64,000 bases of DNA from Desulfitobacterium hafniense DCB-2 (GTDB lineage: Bacteria; Bacillota; Desulfitobacteriia; Desulfitobacteriales; Desulfitobacteriaceae): NCBI RefSeq assembly GCF_000021925.1, contig NC_011830.1, forward strand, positions 4,933,001 through 4,997,000, given 5' to 3'. A program made the position numbers and the translations under genes. A model generated the notes under the pieces. The model did not search any database. It saw only the letters and a list, made by a program, of their open reading frames with translations, and was not told where the DNA came from. This document shows positions 17,437 through 25,334 of this stretch, piece after piece (within the stretch, counting starts at the first letter, position 1; the number at the start of each line of letters is the position of its first letter).

Positions 17437-18585
17437 ATGAACAGTCGTGAAAGATTATTAACTGCTTTAAGTCATAAGGAACCGGATCGTATCCCTCTGG
17501 ATCTCGGGGCTGGATGTTCATGCAAATTTACGAAGTATTTTTATGTTAAACTTTTGGATTATTTCGGTATTCAAGAGGAGCTGGTTATGAATCATATCCC
17601 CTACCAGCTGGTCACGGCATCGGACAAAGTTCTGGATCTTTTGAAATGCGATGTGCGTTCCGCCTCACTGCATCCTATCCCCCAGGCAGAGAATCCCTAC
17701 GCCAAGAAATGGGAAGACGCCGACAGCTACTACTACACCAATAACTGGGGTACCCGCTACCGAATGCCCAAACATCAGGGCTTGTATTATGATCTGATCG
17801 GAGGTGTGCTGCAGGACTCCGAAGATGAGGAAGGGGATCAGAAGTTCATCTGGCCGGTCCCGGAGAAATTTCCGGCCGCCGACCGCCAACAGCTGGAAGA
17901 CTATCGCAGGGCAGGCTTGGCCACCACCATTTCCGAACAGTTCGGCAACGGTTTCCTCCAGCAGGGGCCGCTGATGTGGGGCTTTGAAAATTGGTTTGCC
18001 ATGCTGCTTACCGAGCCGGAACGCTGCACACTGTTTATGGATAAGCTGCTGGAGAAAAAGAAGGAGTATTATGATCATATCTTCGAGGTCTATGGCGGAC
18101 TGGTTGACGTTTGCAGTGAGGCCGATGATTTCGGCACCCAGCGGGGGACCTTTGTGTCGCCCAAACTGATCAGAGAGATGATCCTTCCTTATCACAAGAA
18201 GCTCAATGATTACCTCAAGGCCAAGGGCGCCGGTTATATGACCTTGCACAGCTGCGGCTCGGTGGAAGCATCCATTCCGGATATTATCGAAGCAGGCTTT
18301 GATTGTCTGAACCCGGTGCAGATATCCGCCGCCAATATGAGCCCGGAGCACCTCAAGAAAACTTACGGCAAGGACATTACTTTCTGGGGCGGAGGCATCA
18401 ACACCCAGTCAACTCTTCCTAACGGAACACCGGAACAAGTCAGGGAAGAAACCAAACGGAATATCGACGCCTTTGCCCGGGACGGCGGCTTTGTGTTCGC
18501 AACCGTTCATAATGTACAGGATGATGTGCCCATTGAGAACTTTATCGCCATGTGGGAGACCTTCCAGGATCATTGTAAGTATTGA
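17437..18585 (+). CDS. Uroporphyrinogen decarboxylase-family methyltransferase (MtaA/UroD superfamily)
   Basis: About 382 residues of the UroD/MtaA superfamily. The zinc-site candidates are in LHSCGSVE (around residue 265) with a later FATVHNVQDDVP segment. In corrinoid demethylase systems, proteins of this family activate a methylated substrate and pass the methyl to the corrinoid protein, so this is the likely substrate-specific methyltransferase I. The open frame begins at 17401, but the ATG at 17437 follows GGAGGAGGCGGAG and aligns with MNSRERLLTALSHKEPDRIP, the family start. The substrate (methoxylated aromatic, methylamine-like or other) is not deducible. Confidence 0.85.
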   Translation: MNSRERLLTALSHKEPDRIPLDLGAGCSCKFTKYFYVKLLDYFGIQEELVMNHIPYQLVTASDKVLDLLKCDVRSASLHPIPQAENPYAKKWEDADSYYYTNNWGTRYRMPKHQGLYYDLIGGVLQDSEDEEGDQKFIWPVPEKFPAADRQQLEDYRRAGLATTISEQFGNGFLQQGPLMWGFENWFAMLLTEPERCTLFMDKLLEKKKEYYDHIFEVYGGLVDVCSEADDFGTQRGTFVSPKLIREMILPYHKKLNDYLKAKGAGYMTLHSCGSVEASIPDIIEAGFDCLNPVQISAANMSPEHLKKTYGKDITFWGGGINTQSTLPNGTPEQVREETKRNIDAFARDGGFVFATVHNVQDDVPIENFIAMWETFQDHCKY

Positions 18586-18674
18586 TTAATATTTAAATCC
18601 AACCGGTTTTCGGGAGGAAGGAGAAGAAGGAGTTAATGACATGGAGAGGGCGGCTGCTATAACCGGAATTGGAT

Positions 18675-18702
18675 GTGTCCGCCCTAACGTTAGTGGCGGC
18701 AC
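18675..18702. terminator. Stem-loop between the convergent methyltransferase operon and DctB-like gene
   Basis: GTGTCCGCC (18675-18683) pairs with GGCGGCAC (18695-18702); the loop contains the palindrome TAACGTTA. It could end transcription from either side, though T-runs are weak. Confidence 0.45.
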
Positions 18703-18715
18703 TGCTGTATTCTCA

Positions 18716-19747
18716 TCATTCCCCAGCCAATTCTAGGGACTCTTTGACGTCATTGAGAAAGTCTGTGCCGCATTTTTGGGCAAATTTTGCATAAACCAAA
18801 GCAAAGTCCTCTTGCCAGATGTTTCTCTCTTCATTGTTCAGGGTGTAGATCTTGATCTGATTGCGCTTTTGCAGTTCCCTTAATTGTTCCTCATTCAGCT
18901 TTTGGGCGATATCCCGTTCCCACTGCGTCACTTCCGCCATGGTCTCCTCCAGGAGTTCACGGGCCTGGGCCGGCAGTTGATTCCAGAAATCTTCATTGAC
19001 CATGACCGCATATCCCATAAATCCGTGCTGGCTGAGGGTTAAATAACTCTGTACCTGGTCAAAGTTCTTGGTGTAAATATTGGAGATGGTGTTTTCCTGT
19101 CCTTGAGCCCGTCCTTCCTCCAAAGACTGATAGACATCATTGAAGGGCAGGTAGAGGGTAGCGGCGCCAAAGGAGTGAAATTGTTCTTCCAGGATGCCCT
19201 GGGACATGATCCGGAAGGTTAATCCTTTTAAATCACCGGGTTTAGTAATAGGGTGATCGTTATTGGTCAAGTGTTTGAAGCCGTTATCCCACATGGCCAG
19301 ACCTTTCATGTTCTTCTGATGCAGTTGATCCAGCAGGGTTTTGCCCAAGGGTCCATCCATGATTTGATGGACGCTGTCCAGATCATCAAACAGGTAGGGA
19401 AGATCCCAGATTTGCCATTGGGGAAATAATTGGGCAACTTTTGAGGTGGTAGGAGCGATCATCTGCACATCTCCCCTGCTTAAGGCCTCAAATTCTTCAC
19501 CATCTTTGAATAATTGAGAATTGGGAAAGGCCTGAACTTCGATGATGCCTTTGGACCGTTCCCTGACCAGGTTGGCAAAACGTATGGCGGCTAACCCTTT
19601 GGGAGTATTTTCTTCAACGACGTGAGAGAATTTGATGATAATTTTATCTTTTTTGTCCACCTGCTGACCGTCAATGACCCGGGTCCCGCATCCGGATAAT
19701 AAGAGAAGGATCATGATTAGCATAAAGAGCCGGTTATTTCTACTCAT
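18716..19747 (-). CDS. DctP-type binding lipoprotein, probable co-sensor of the adjacent two-component system
   Basis: 343 residues of the TRAP binding-protein family with a lipoprotein signal (LLLLSGC). Typical segments are NTPKGLAAIRFANLV, WDLPYLFDD and LKGLTFRIMSQ. No TRAP permease accompanies it; instead it is the last gene of a unit with a DcuS/DctS-like kinase and a response regulator. In Bacillus the DctB binding protein acts as an extracytoplasmic co-sensor for the DctS kinase, and the same arrangement here suggests that role. It may still serve a distant permease. Repeated GGTCYTTTCGATAT words lie in the gap before it. Confidence 0.82.
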   Translation of the reverse strand: MSRNNRLFMLIMILLLLSGCGTRVIDGQQVDKKDKIIIKFSHVVEENTPKGLAAIRFANLVRERSKGIIEVQAFPNSQLFKDGEEFEALSRGDVQMIAPTTSKVAQLFPQWQIWDLPYLFDDLDSVHQIMDGPLGKTLLDQLHQKNMKGLAMWDNGFKHLTNNDHPITKPGDLKGLTFRIMSQGILEEQFHSFGAATLYLPFNDVYQSLEEGRAQGQENTISNIYTKNFDQVQSYLTLSQHGFMGYAVMVNEDFWNQLPAQARELLEETMAEVTQWERDIAQKLNEEQLRELQKRNQIKIYTLNNEERNIWQEDFALVYAKFAQKCGTDFLNDVKESLELAGE

Positions 19748-19818
19748 GCCTTATACCTCAGTTGATTTATTGTATTTTCAAGTGTAAATTTATGATTTTT
19801 TACGACTCTCAACCTGTT

Positions 19819-19860
19819 GGTCTTTTCGATATATGGTCCTTTCGATATGGTCTTTTGGTC
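19819..19860. repeat. Short tandem direct repeats upstream of the DctB-like gene
   Basis: GGTCTTTTCGATAT (19819-19832), GGTCCTTTCGATAT (19835-19848) and a partial GGTCTTTT (19849-19856) repeat with 14-16 base steps. They could bind the response regulator encoded next door. Confidence 0.5.
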
Positions 19861-19883
19861 TGAAGAATTAAAAAAATTGCACC

Positions 19884-20579
19884 CTAAAGTACAATTCGAT
19901 ATTTGTTGATGGGCCTGCCCACTGTCCCATATTGAGTTTCCAATAAGACACAGTTTATTTTTTCAAGATATTCCAGATACCTGCGGGCTGTAACCCGCGC
20001 CAGCCCAACCCCTTCCGCCACTTCCTCTGCCGATAAGCCGACGGGGGTTTCTTTCAGGAAATTATAAACTTGTTGCAGGGTGATTTCACGCAATCCTTTG
20101 GGCAGTTCTTCCCTGCTTCTGGCGACAAGGGTATCTTGATGAGGATGAATTTTGATCAAGCGATCCAAATCCTCCTGATTGATTTCCCAGCGGTTTTGCA
20201 GCTGCTCTGCGTAGGAGTAGTAATTGCTGAGCGCAGTATGGATTCGCTCATACTTGAAAGGTTTGATGATGTAATCCACTACGCCAAAGCGCAGCCCGGC
20301 CTGGACCGTTGCTACGTCCTGAGCCGCCGTAATCAGGATGATATCGGTAGGAATGCCCAGCTGGCGAATCTCTTTGAGAATCTGGATGCCGTTAAGGTCC
20401 GGCAGATAGATATCGAGAATCACTAAGCACGGCCGCACATCCTGAATGATTTCGATGGCTTTTTTGCCGGTTCTGGCTTTACCGCAAATCCGGAATCCGC
20501 CAATTTTCTTAATAAACCCTTCATTTACTTCCATGACCATCGGATCGTCTTCAACTAGGATCAAGTCAATCAGCTTCAT
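19884..20579 (-). CDS. Response regulator, CitB/DcuR (DctR-like) family
   Basis: 231 residues: a receiver domain with acidic pocket (VEDD near 9-12), phospho-acceptor Asp56 in VILDIYLPD and Lys in IIKPFKYE, followed by a helix-turn-helix of the CitB type (LSAEEVAEGVGLARVTARRYLEYL). It pairs with the histidine kinase gene 45 bases upstream on the same strand. Regulators of this family switch on C4-dicarboxylate or citrate transport. The first promoter it could act on is that of the DctB-like gene downstream, where direct repeats occur. Its distant targets are not visible here. Confidence 0.92.
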   Translation of the reverse strand: MKLIDLILVEDDPMVMEVNEGFIKKIGGFRICGKARTGKKAIEIIQDVRPCLVILDIYLPDLNGIQILKEIRQLGIPTDIILITAAQDVATVQAGLRFGVVDYIIKPFKYERIHTALSNYYSYAEQLQNRWEINQEDLDRLIKIHPHQDTLVARSREELPKGLREITLQQVYNFLKETPVGLSAEEVAEGVGLARVTARRYLEYLEKINCVLLETQYGTVGRPINKYRIVL

Positions 20580-20624
20580 TAATGATCGCCTCCTATTGAG
20601 CCTCCCCTAAAGACTTCGGCGCAC

Positions 20625-22214
20625 TCAGGAGCGAATCCCGGACAAGGGAATCCGAACCCCGAAACGCGTACCCCATTTCCCCGTCTCCATCTCTATAGTT
20701 CCACCCAGCAGATCCACAGTCTGCTTAACCAGCGATAAGCCAATTCCCCTATTGCCATTCCCTTTGGTTGAAAATCCCCACTGATACATTTGGGCTTGAT
20801 TGGCCAAGGAAATCCCCGGCCCGGTATCCTCCACACTCAAGATGAGTTGATGGTGTTCATGCTTAATCCGACAGTGGACCTCACTTATTTTACTGCCCAC
20901 CACCGCTTCCATGGCATTCTCCAGCAGATTTCCCAGAATAATCGTCAGGGTATTGCTGTCAAAGCCCTCCGGCAGCTCACTTAAGCGGGAATCCGGATCA
21001 AATAGAACATCGACTTTCAGCTCTTTGCCCCGATTATATTTTCCTAAGAGCAACCCGGCTACATTAGGGTACATGATCTTGCTGCTTAGGAATTTTGTAA
21101 CCTCCTGCTGCTCCTCAGTCACTCTATAGATATATTCCATGGCTTGATCGGCTTTGTCTAACTGGATCAACCCGGCGATGGTATGCAAGGTATTCAGGGA
21201 TTCATGATTCTGCACTCGCAAGGCTTCAATAAAGGTTTTTACACCGGTCAACTCCTCCGCCATTTTCCGCACTTCTGTCTTCTCTTTGAGGGTGACGACC
21301 CGCCCAACCACCTGCTCCTTGACCCTGATCGGTAAAAAATCCACGAGAACCCAGGTATTATTGAGGATAAGCTCTGTGCTCTCTGCAGGATCATGGGTCT
21401 CTAAAAAATCGCTTAAGGCAGTGAACGCGGGAAACTCTTGTAAAGGGCACCCCACCGCTTTTTCAGAAGTTCCGGCAATCCGGCAGGCTTTTTCATTGAT
21501 GACTGTAATGCGGTTCTCCATATCAAGGGCGACGACTCCATCGTCCATAGCCTGGAAAATTGCCACTCTTTCTTCCAGCATCCGTGCAATCTGGCTGGGC
21601 TCAAGGGAGAACATATTCTTCTTGATGTTGCTGGCTAAATAAAAGGACCCCAGCCCTCCCAGGGCTAAGCCGATCAAAATCGAAGAATAGAGTTCAACCC
21701 TGATGGCACCGACAATCTCCCGGATGGTAGGGACAAGAATGCCGACGGCAACGACTCCTACCTGACGGGTTCCCTCATCAGCCAGGACAGGGACAAAAGC
21801 ACGAATTGACGGCCCGACAACCCCCACGGCCTGGGAGAGATATTCCTTTCTTTGTAAAGAGAGTTCCTCGTCGCCGTCGTTAAAGACGGTGCCAATGCGA
21901 TCTAAGTAAGGATGGGAATATCTTATTTTTTCCATATCAAAAATGACGATATATTCAACTCCTGTGGCCAGGCGAATCCGTTCGGCAAGGGGTTGAATCA
22001 TTTTCGAGCCCTCAAACCCGCTGAGATTCTCCTGCACCTCACTTAACTGGGCAACCGTTCGGGCAATGGCCATGGCTCTATAACCGATTTCCTGCTCCAT
22101 CTTATCGGAAATTCGGTTGACGATGATCACGCCTGCCAGAAAAACGGATAAAAAAACCAGCAGAAAGGAGAGCATGGCGATTTTAGTGCCTAATTTTAAG
22201 TGGGGTATTTTCAA
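20625..22214 (-). CDS. Sensor histidine kinase, CitA/DcuS (DctS-like) family
   Basis: About 529 residues: a first membrane helix (about 12-32), an extracytoplasmic PDC-type sensor (about 35-165), a second membrane helix (near 175-195), a cytoplasmic PAS domain (near 205-310), a Spo0B-like dimerisation helix with NHESLNTLHTIAGLI and an ATPase domain with NLLENAMEA, DTGPGIS and GNRGIGLSLVKQ. The frame is open to a GTG at 22256, but the TTG at 22214 lies behind GGAGGGGGAG and places the membrane helix at the usual distance. It probably senses a carboxylate together with the DctB-like lipoprotein. Confidence 0.88.
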   Translation of the reverse strand: MKIPHLKLGTKIAMLSFLLVFLSVFLAGVIIVNRISDKMEQEIGYRAMAIARTVAQLSEVQENLSGFEGSKMIQPLAERIRLATGVEYIVIFDMEKIRYSHPYLDRIGTVFNDGDEELSLQRKEYLSQAVGVVGPSIRAFVPVLADEGTRQVGVVAVGILVPTIREIVGAIRVELYSSILIGLALGGLGSFYLASNIKKNMFSLEPSQIARMLEERVAIFQAMDDGVVALDMENRITVINEKACRIAGTSEKAVGCPLQEFPAFTALSDFLETHDPAESTELILNNTWVLVDFLPIRVKEQVVGRVVTLKEKTEVRKMAEELTGVKTFIEALRVQNHESLNTLHTIAGLIQLDKADQAMEYIYRVTEEQQEVTKFLSSKIMYPNVAGLLLGKYNRGKELKVDVLFDPDSRLSELPEGFDSNTLTIILGNLLENAMEAVVGSKISEVHCRIKHEHHQLILSVEDTGPGISLANQAQMYQWGFSTKGNGNRGIGLSLVKQTVDLLGGTIEMETGKWGTRFGVRIPLSGIRS

Positions 22215-22322
22215 CCGCTTACTCCCCCTCCGGCTGATGAATCCATGTGATTCCACCCTTTCGGTTCAAGTCAGCTTTTCCTCCTTTCCCAGTATTGCTT
22301 GAATTTTAGTTGGCGATATTCA

Positions 22323-22376
22323 GATTAGCATTAGTAAAGCCATGACATTATCATCATAATGCTGAATAGCGTTAGT
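22323..22376. repeat. Direct repeat pair upstream of the DctS-like kinase gene
   Basis: GATTAGCATTAGT (22323-22335) and GAATAGCGTTAGT (22364-22376) match at 11 of 13 positions, and their starts are 41 bases apart, close to four helical turns. A regulator site is possible. Confidence 0.35.
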
Positions 22377-22464
22377 GTCAATTAACTATCTGAATATTCC
22401 AAATATAACAAGAGCGTTTTATGCCCTTGCCTCACTTTCCATTCATCATATTTTTACTCAAGTT

Positions 22465-22818
22465 TCAATTTGGATGACCAAAGAAACTGTTGGAATCTTC
22501 CGGTGCTGCCGACCGCTCTATATTGCTGTAACTGCGCAGCTGGGACGCAACCGTAATGGTATAGCCTGCAAACATGGCATCATGACCCTGTCGTTGACTC
22601 ATGCGGTGCTCTGTTTGATTGCGCCATTGATTCACTGATTCTTCGTTTTCCCAAACAGATAAGCTAAGCAGCTTTCCTTCCTTGACAAGACTGGAAAAAC
22701 GCTCTGCGCGTATAAATCCTTCACTTTTGACAAGTTCGTTTTTAAGATTGGCGGCTAAGGCAAGATAATCATCCCTATATTTCTTTTATATTGTAACTTC
22801 AAATAAAACCAAGATCAT
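22465..22818 (-). pseudogene. Antibiotic biosynthesis monooxygenase (ABM) domain protein with an in-frame stop
   Basis: From an ATG at 22816-22818 behind AGGAG, a 117-codon frame ends at a TGA at 22465. It has an ABM-type dimeric ferredoxin-like pattern (EGFIRAERFSSL, LLSLSVWENEESVNQW, AGYTITVASQLRSY). Codon 11 is TAA (22786-22788), so the protein cannot be made from this start, and no later start fits. The gene lies just after ogt on the same strand. Proteins of this kind are small heme-degrading or quinone-handling oxygenases or of unknown role. A single base change would restore it, so a sequencing error is possible. Confidence 0.7.
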
Positions 22819-22839
22819 TGCCGGCTTGCTCCTTACTAT

Positions 22840-23379
22840 TTAGAGTGCGTTGCCTTTTTTAGGCACAAACATCCGGGACATATCCACCCCTTCGTGTTCA
22901 AGCAGCTGGATTTTCCTGCTGATTCCTCCGCCAAAACCTGTCAAGTTACCCTTGGCACCTACTACCCGATGGCAGGGGATGATAATAGATATGGGGTTAT
23001 GACCTACGGCTCCGCCTATTGCTTGGCTGGACATACACTTTTTGTTCATTTTCTCAGCCATCTGTTTGGCAATGTCGCCATAGGTGATTACCTGGCCATA
23101 GGGTATTTGGCATAAAATATCCCATACCCCTTGACGAAATTCGCCGCCCATGGGGGCCAGGGGCAATTCGGATGTGGCAGGCCTCTCACCTGCAAAATAT
23201 CTGTCCAGCCATGCTTTGGCAGCGTCAAAGATCGGTATATCGTCCTTTTCGATCATGCTTTCGGGTAGGGTACCGCCATGAAATCTCTGACCCTCCATCC
23301 ATAAGCCGATAAGATTGTCGCCGTCACAGGCAAGGGTAATTGTGCATATGGGTGATAGATAGGTTGTTGAATAATACAT
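22840..23379 (-). CDS. ogt: Methylated-DNA--protein-cysteine methyltransferase
   Basis: 179 residues. The C-terminal domain has the helix-turn-helix-like PYGQVITYGDIAK and the active-site motif IPCHRV with acceptor Cys136, followed by GNLTGFGGG. It repairs O6-methylguanine by taking the methyl onto the cysteine in a single-use reaction. The N-terminal 75 residues are the usual ribonuclease-H-like cap. The length is normal for Ogt. The ABM pseudogene follows 21 bases later and was probably co-transcribed. Confidence 0.95.
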   Translation of the reverse strand: MYYSTTYLSPICTITLACDGDNLIGLWMEGQRFHGGTLPESMIEKDDIPIFDAAKAWLDRYFAGERPATSELPLAPMGGEFRQGVWDILCQIPYGQVITYGDIAKQMAEKMNKKCMSSQAIGGAVGHNPISIIIPCHRVVGAKGNLTGFGGGISRKIQLLEHEGVDMSRMFVPKKGNAL

Positions 23380-23511
23380 TTTGACCCTCCTTCTTTATCT
23401 GTTTTATCACGTGTTCTAAAGGTTGATTGTAGCATAACTGGTCCGGGAAAATCTCGCAGTTTTGGGAGATTATATTTTTCTCTTTTAAACCATTCCCATA
23501 TTACCAGCACA

Positions 23512-23540
23512 TTGAAAGCATTATTTTCCCATGCTATAAT
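23512..23540 (+). promoter_or_regulatory. Sigma-A promoter of the MFS gene
   Basis: TTGAAA (23512-23517), a 17-base spacer and a perfect TATAAT (23535-23540). Transcription would start near 23547, leaving a leader of about 60 bases before the ATG at 23607. Confidence 0.8.
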
Positions 23541-23606
23541 GCTTTTGCGGTTTATTTGCTAAAGCGCTTGAAAAATGGGTCAGAGGATTTGAAAGGTTCG
23601 GCTTAT

Positions 23607-24797
23607 ATGGAAGAAAAACATAGTGATGGTGACCGGGACTTTAAGCTGTTTTTGCTGGCAGGATTGTTCGCCGGGATCGGTGCAGGTATTAATACATCCA
23701 TATTTAACAACTATTTAAACGATATATTCATGCTTTCCGAGAGTGTCAGAGGTTTCCTCGAGGTGCCCCGGGAAGCGCCGGGTTTCTTTATCATGCTGGT
23801 TCTGGCGGTTTTAAGTTTTGCCGGGGATGTGCGGATTGCCATGCTCGGCATGGCCGCGGCAGGATTGGGGATGCTGGGGCTGGGCCTCTTATCCCCCACC
23901 TTCGCGGTTATGATCATTTGGATGATGATGTACAGCCTCGGCACACATATGGTCATGCCTGTCACGCCCTCCATCGGCATGTCCCTGTCCAAGCTGGGGT
24001 CTTTCGGCGCCAGGCTTGGAACGATCAGTGCCTTTGGTCTGTTCGGCAGTATTATCGCCTACGTTTTTGTCTTCCTGAGCTTTCATTTCCTGAATATGAC
24101 CTATCAGATTGCCTTTATTATCGGTGCTGTTTTCTATGTGTTTGCTGCTTTGGCGGTGGGGCTGATGAAGAAGGGCGAACCGAAAGCCAGGAAAGTCAAA
24201 TTTGTTTTTCGCAAACGCTACGCCCTCTATTATGTCCTGGCCGGTGTCAGCGGAGCGCGGGCACAGATTTTTCTGACGTTTGCCCCATGGGTCCTGATCA
24301 AGGTGTTTAATGTGCAACCTCAGATGTTTGCTATCCTGGGTATGATTGTCGCCTTTGTGAGTATCGGCACACGTAAAATGATTGGCCGCTTGATCGACGT
24401 CCGGGGGGAGCGATTCGTTCTGACGGTGGAGGCCGCTTTGTTGTTCGCCATTTGTCTTGGCTATGCGTTCTCAGCCGACATTTTCCCCGTCGGCATCGCT
24501 GCGGTGATTATCGCCGCCTGCTATGTCATCGATAATTCCATGGCAGCGGTGGAAATGGCGCGGTCGACATATTTACGGAAGATTGCCGTCGATCTTGATG
24601 ATGTGACTCCAACCCTATCGACGGGGGTCAGTCTCCAGCATATCGCCTCTATGGTTATTCCCATTTTCGGCGGGCTTTTGTGGGCGGCTTTTGGATATCA
24701 GGCCGTCTTTATGGGCGCAGCCGTTATCGCCTTCCTCAATTTCATACTTTCACGCCGAATTAAGATTGAGCTTGATCCTGCCGCTAAGGCGGAGTAG
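23607..24797 (+). CDS. MFS transporter of unknown substrate
   Basis: 396 residues from the ATG at 23607, with about twelve hydrophobic segments. GLFAGIGAGINTSIFNNYLNDIF opens helix 1, and VPREAPGFFIML follows helix 1. A TTG at 23556 extends the frame but lies only nine bases after the predicted transcription start, so it is unlikely. The protein lacks the sugar-porter marks of the other MFS proteins in the window; it looks like the small YitG/SetA-like drug or sugar efflux branch, but I cannot assign a substrate. A strong terminator follows, so the gene stands alone. Confidence 0.82.
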   Translation: MEEKHSDGDRDFKLFLLAGLFAGIGAGINTSIFNNYLNDIFMLSESVRGFLEVPREAPGFFIMLVLAVLSFAGDVRIAMLGMAAAGLGMLGLGLLSPTFAVMIIWMMMYSLGTHMVMPVTPSIGMSLSKLGSFGARLGTISAFGLFGSIIAYVFVFLSFHFLNMTYQIAFIIGAVFYVFAALAVGLMKKGEPKARKVKFVFRKRYALYYVLAGVSGARAQIFLTFAPWVLIKVFNVQPQMFAILGMIVAFVSIGTRKMIGRLIDVRGERFVLTVEAALLFAICLGYAFSADIFPVGIAAVIIAACYVIDNSMAAVEMARSTYLRKIAVDLDDVTPTLSTGVSLQHIASMVIPIFGGLLWAAFGYQAVFMGAAVIAFLNFILSRRIKIELDPAAKAE

Positions 24798-24830
24798 CAC
24801 ACAGCTATGTTCAGGAGCAGATAAGTAATA

Positions 24831-24874
24831 AGCCTTGAGTTACGTCAGACGATCGTATCTCAAGGCTTTTATTA
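24831..24874 (+). terminator. Rho-independent terminator after the MFS gene
   Basis: GCCTTGAG (24832-24839) pairs with CTCAAGGC (24859-24866), followed by TTTTATTATT. The loop contains an internal palindrome CGATCG. Confidence 0.8.
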
Positions 24875-25096
24875 TTCATCAAAAGACCTTCTCGTTTCAT
24901 ACAAAAATCCCATATGCACCTGGCAGCAGAGCTTGTTCGACGCTCATGAGGATGATAAACCCTAAAAATGTTATTACTATTTGCGGATATAGATTTATTT
25001 ATAAATTATCTTTCAAATTGTAGTAATTTGTAGTAGAATGATTGAGGTAATACCTCATACAACATACCAATGTGGCTGGATATCTTTAATTATATT

Positions 25097-25183
25097 GCGA
25101 CAAAGGCAAACTTAGTGAAAGCTAAGGACGCAAAGCTATGGGCCTTCCTGATCAAGCTGATGGCCGCCAAGCTACCGAAGTCT
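25097..25183 (+). promoter_or_regulatory. Cyclic di-GMP-I (GEMM) riboswitch
   Basis: The conserved core is visible: AAGGCAAAC, a GAAA tetraloop-type hairpin, GGACGCAAAGC, GGCCT and the 3' GCCGCCAAGCTACCGA. This is the class I c-di-GMP aptamer. It lies about 150 bases before the chemoreceptor gene at 25335. GCGACA (25097-25102) can also pair with TGTCGC (25193-25198) downstream, and GCGGC plus a long T-run follows (25209-25220), so an alternative-pairing expression platform is likely. Whether ligand turns the gene on or off cannot be read by eye. Confidence 0.92.
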
Positions 25184-25334
25184 TCTTTTTGCTGTCGCTA
25201 AATGAATGCGGCTTTTTTTATTGTTTTTTTCAGCCAACTTTTATCCTTGGTGAGCCGGTTTAGTATAGTCAGAAACTCTATGGAAAAGCAAGCTATTCAA
25301 ATAAAATAATAAGATATTATAGGGAGGAATTCGT

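Noticed and set aside
22375..22638. 87-codon plus-strand frame after the DctS-like gene
   Set aside because: It lies antisense to the ABM pseudogene, whose frame has far better coding character and a recognisable domain.
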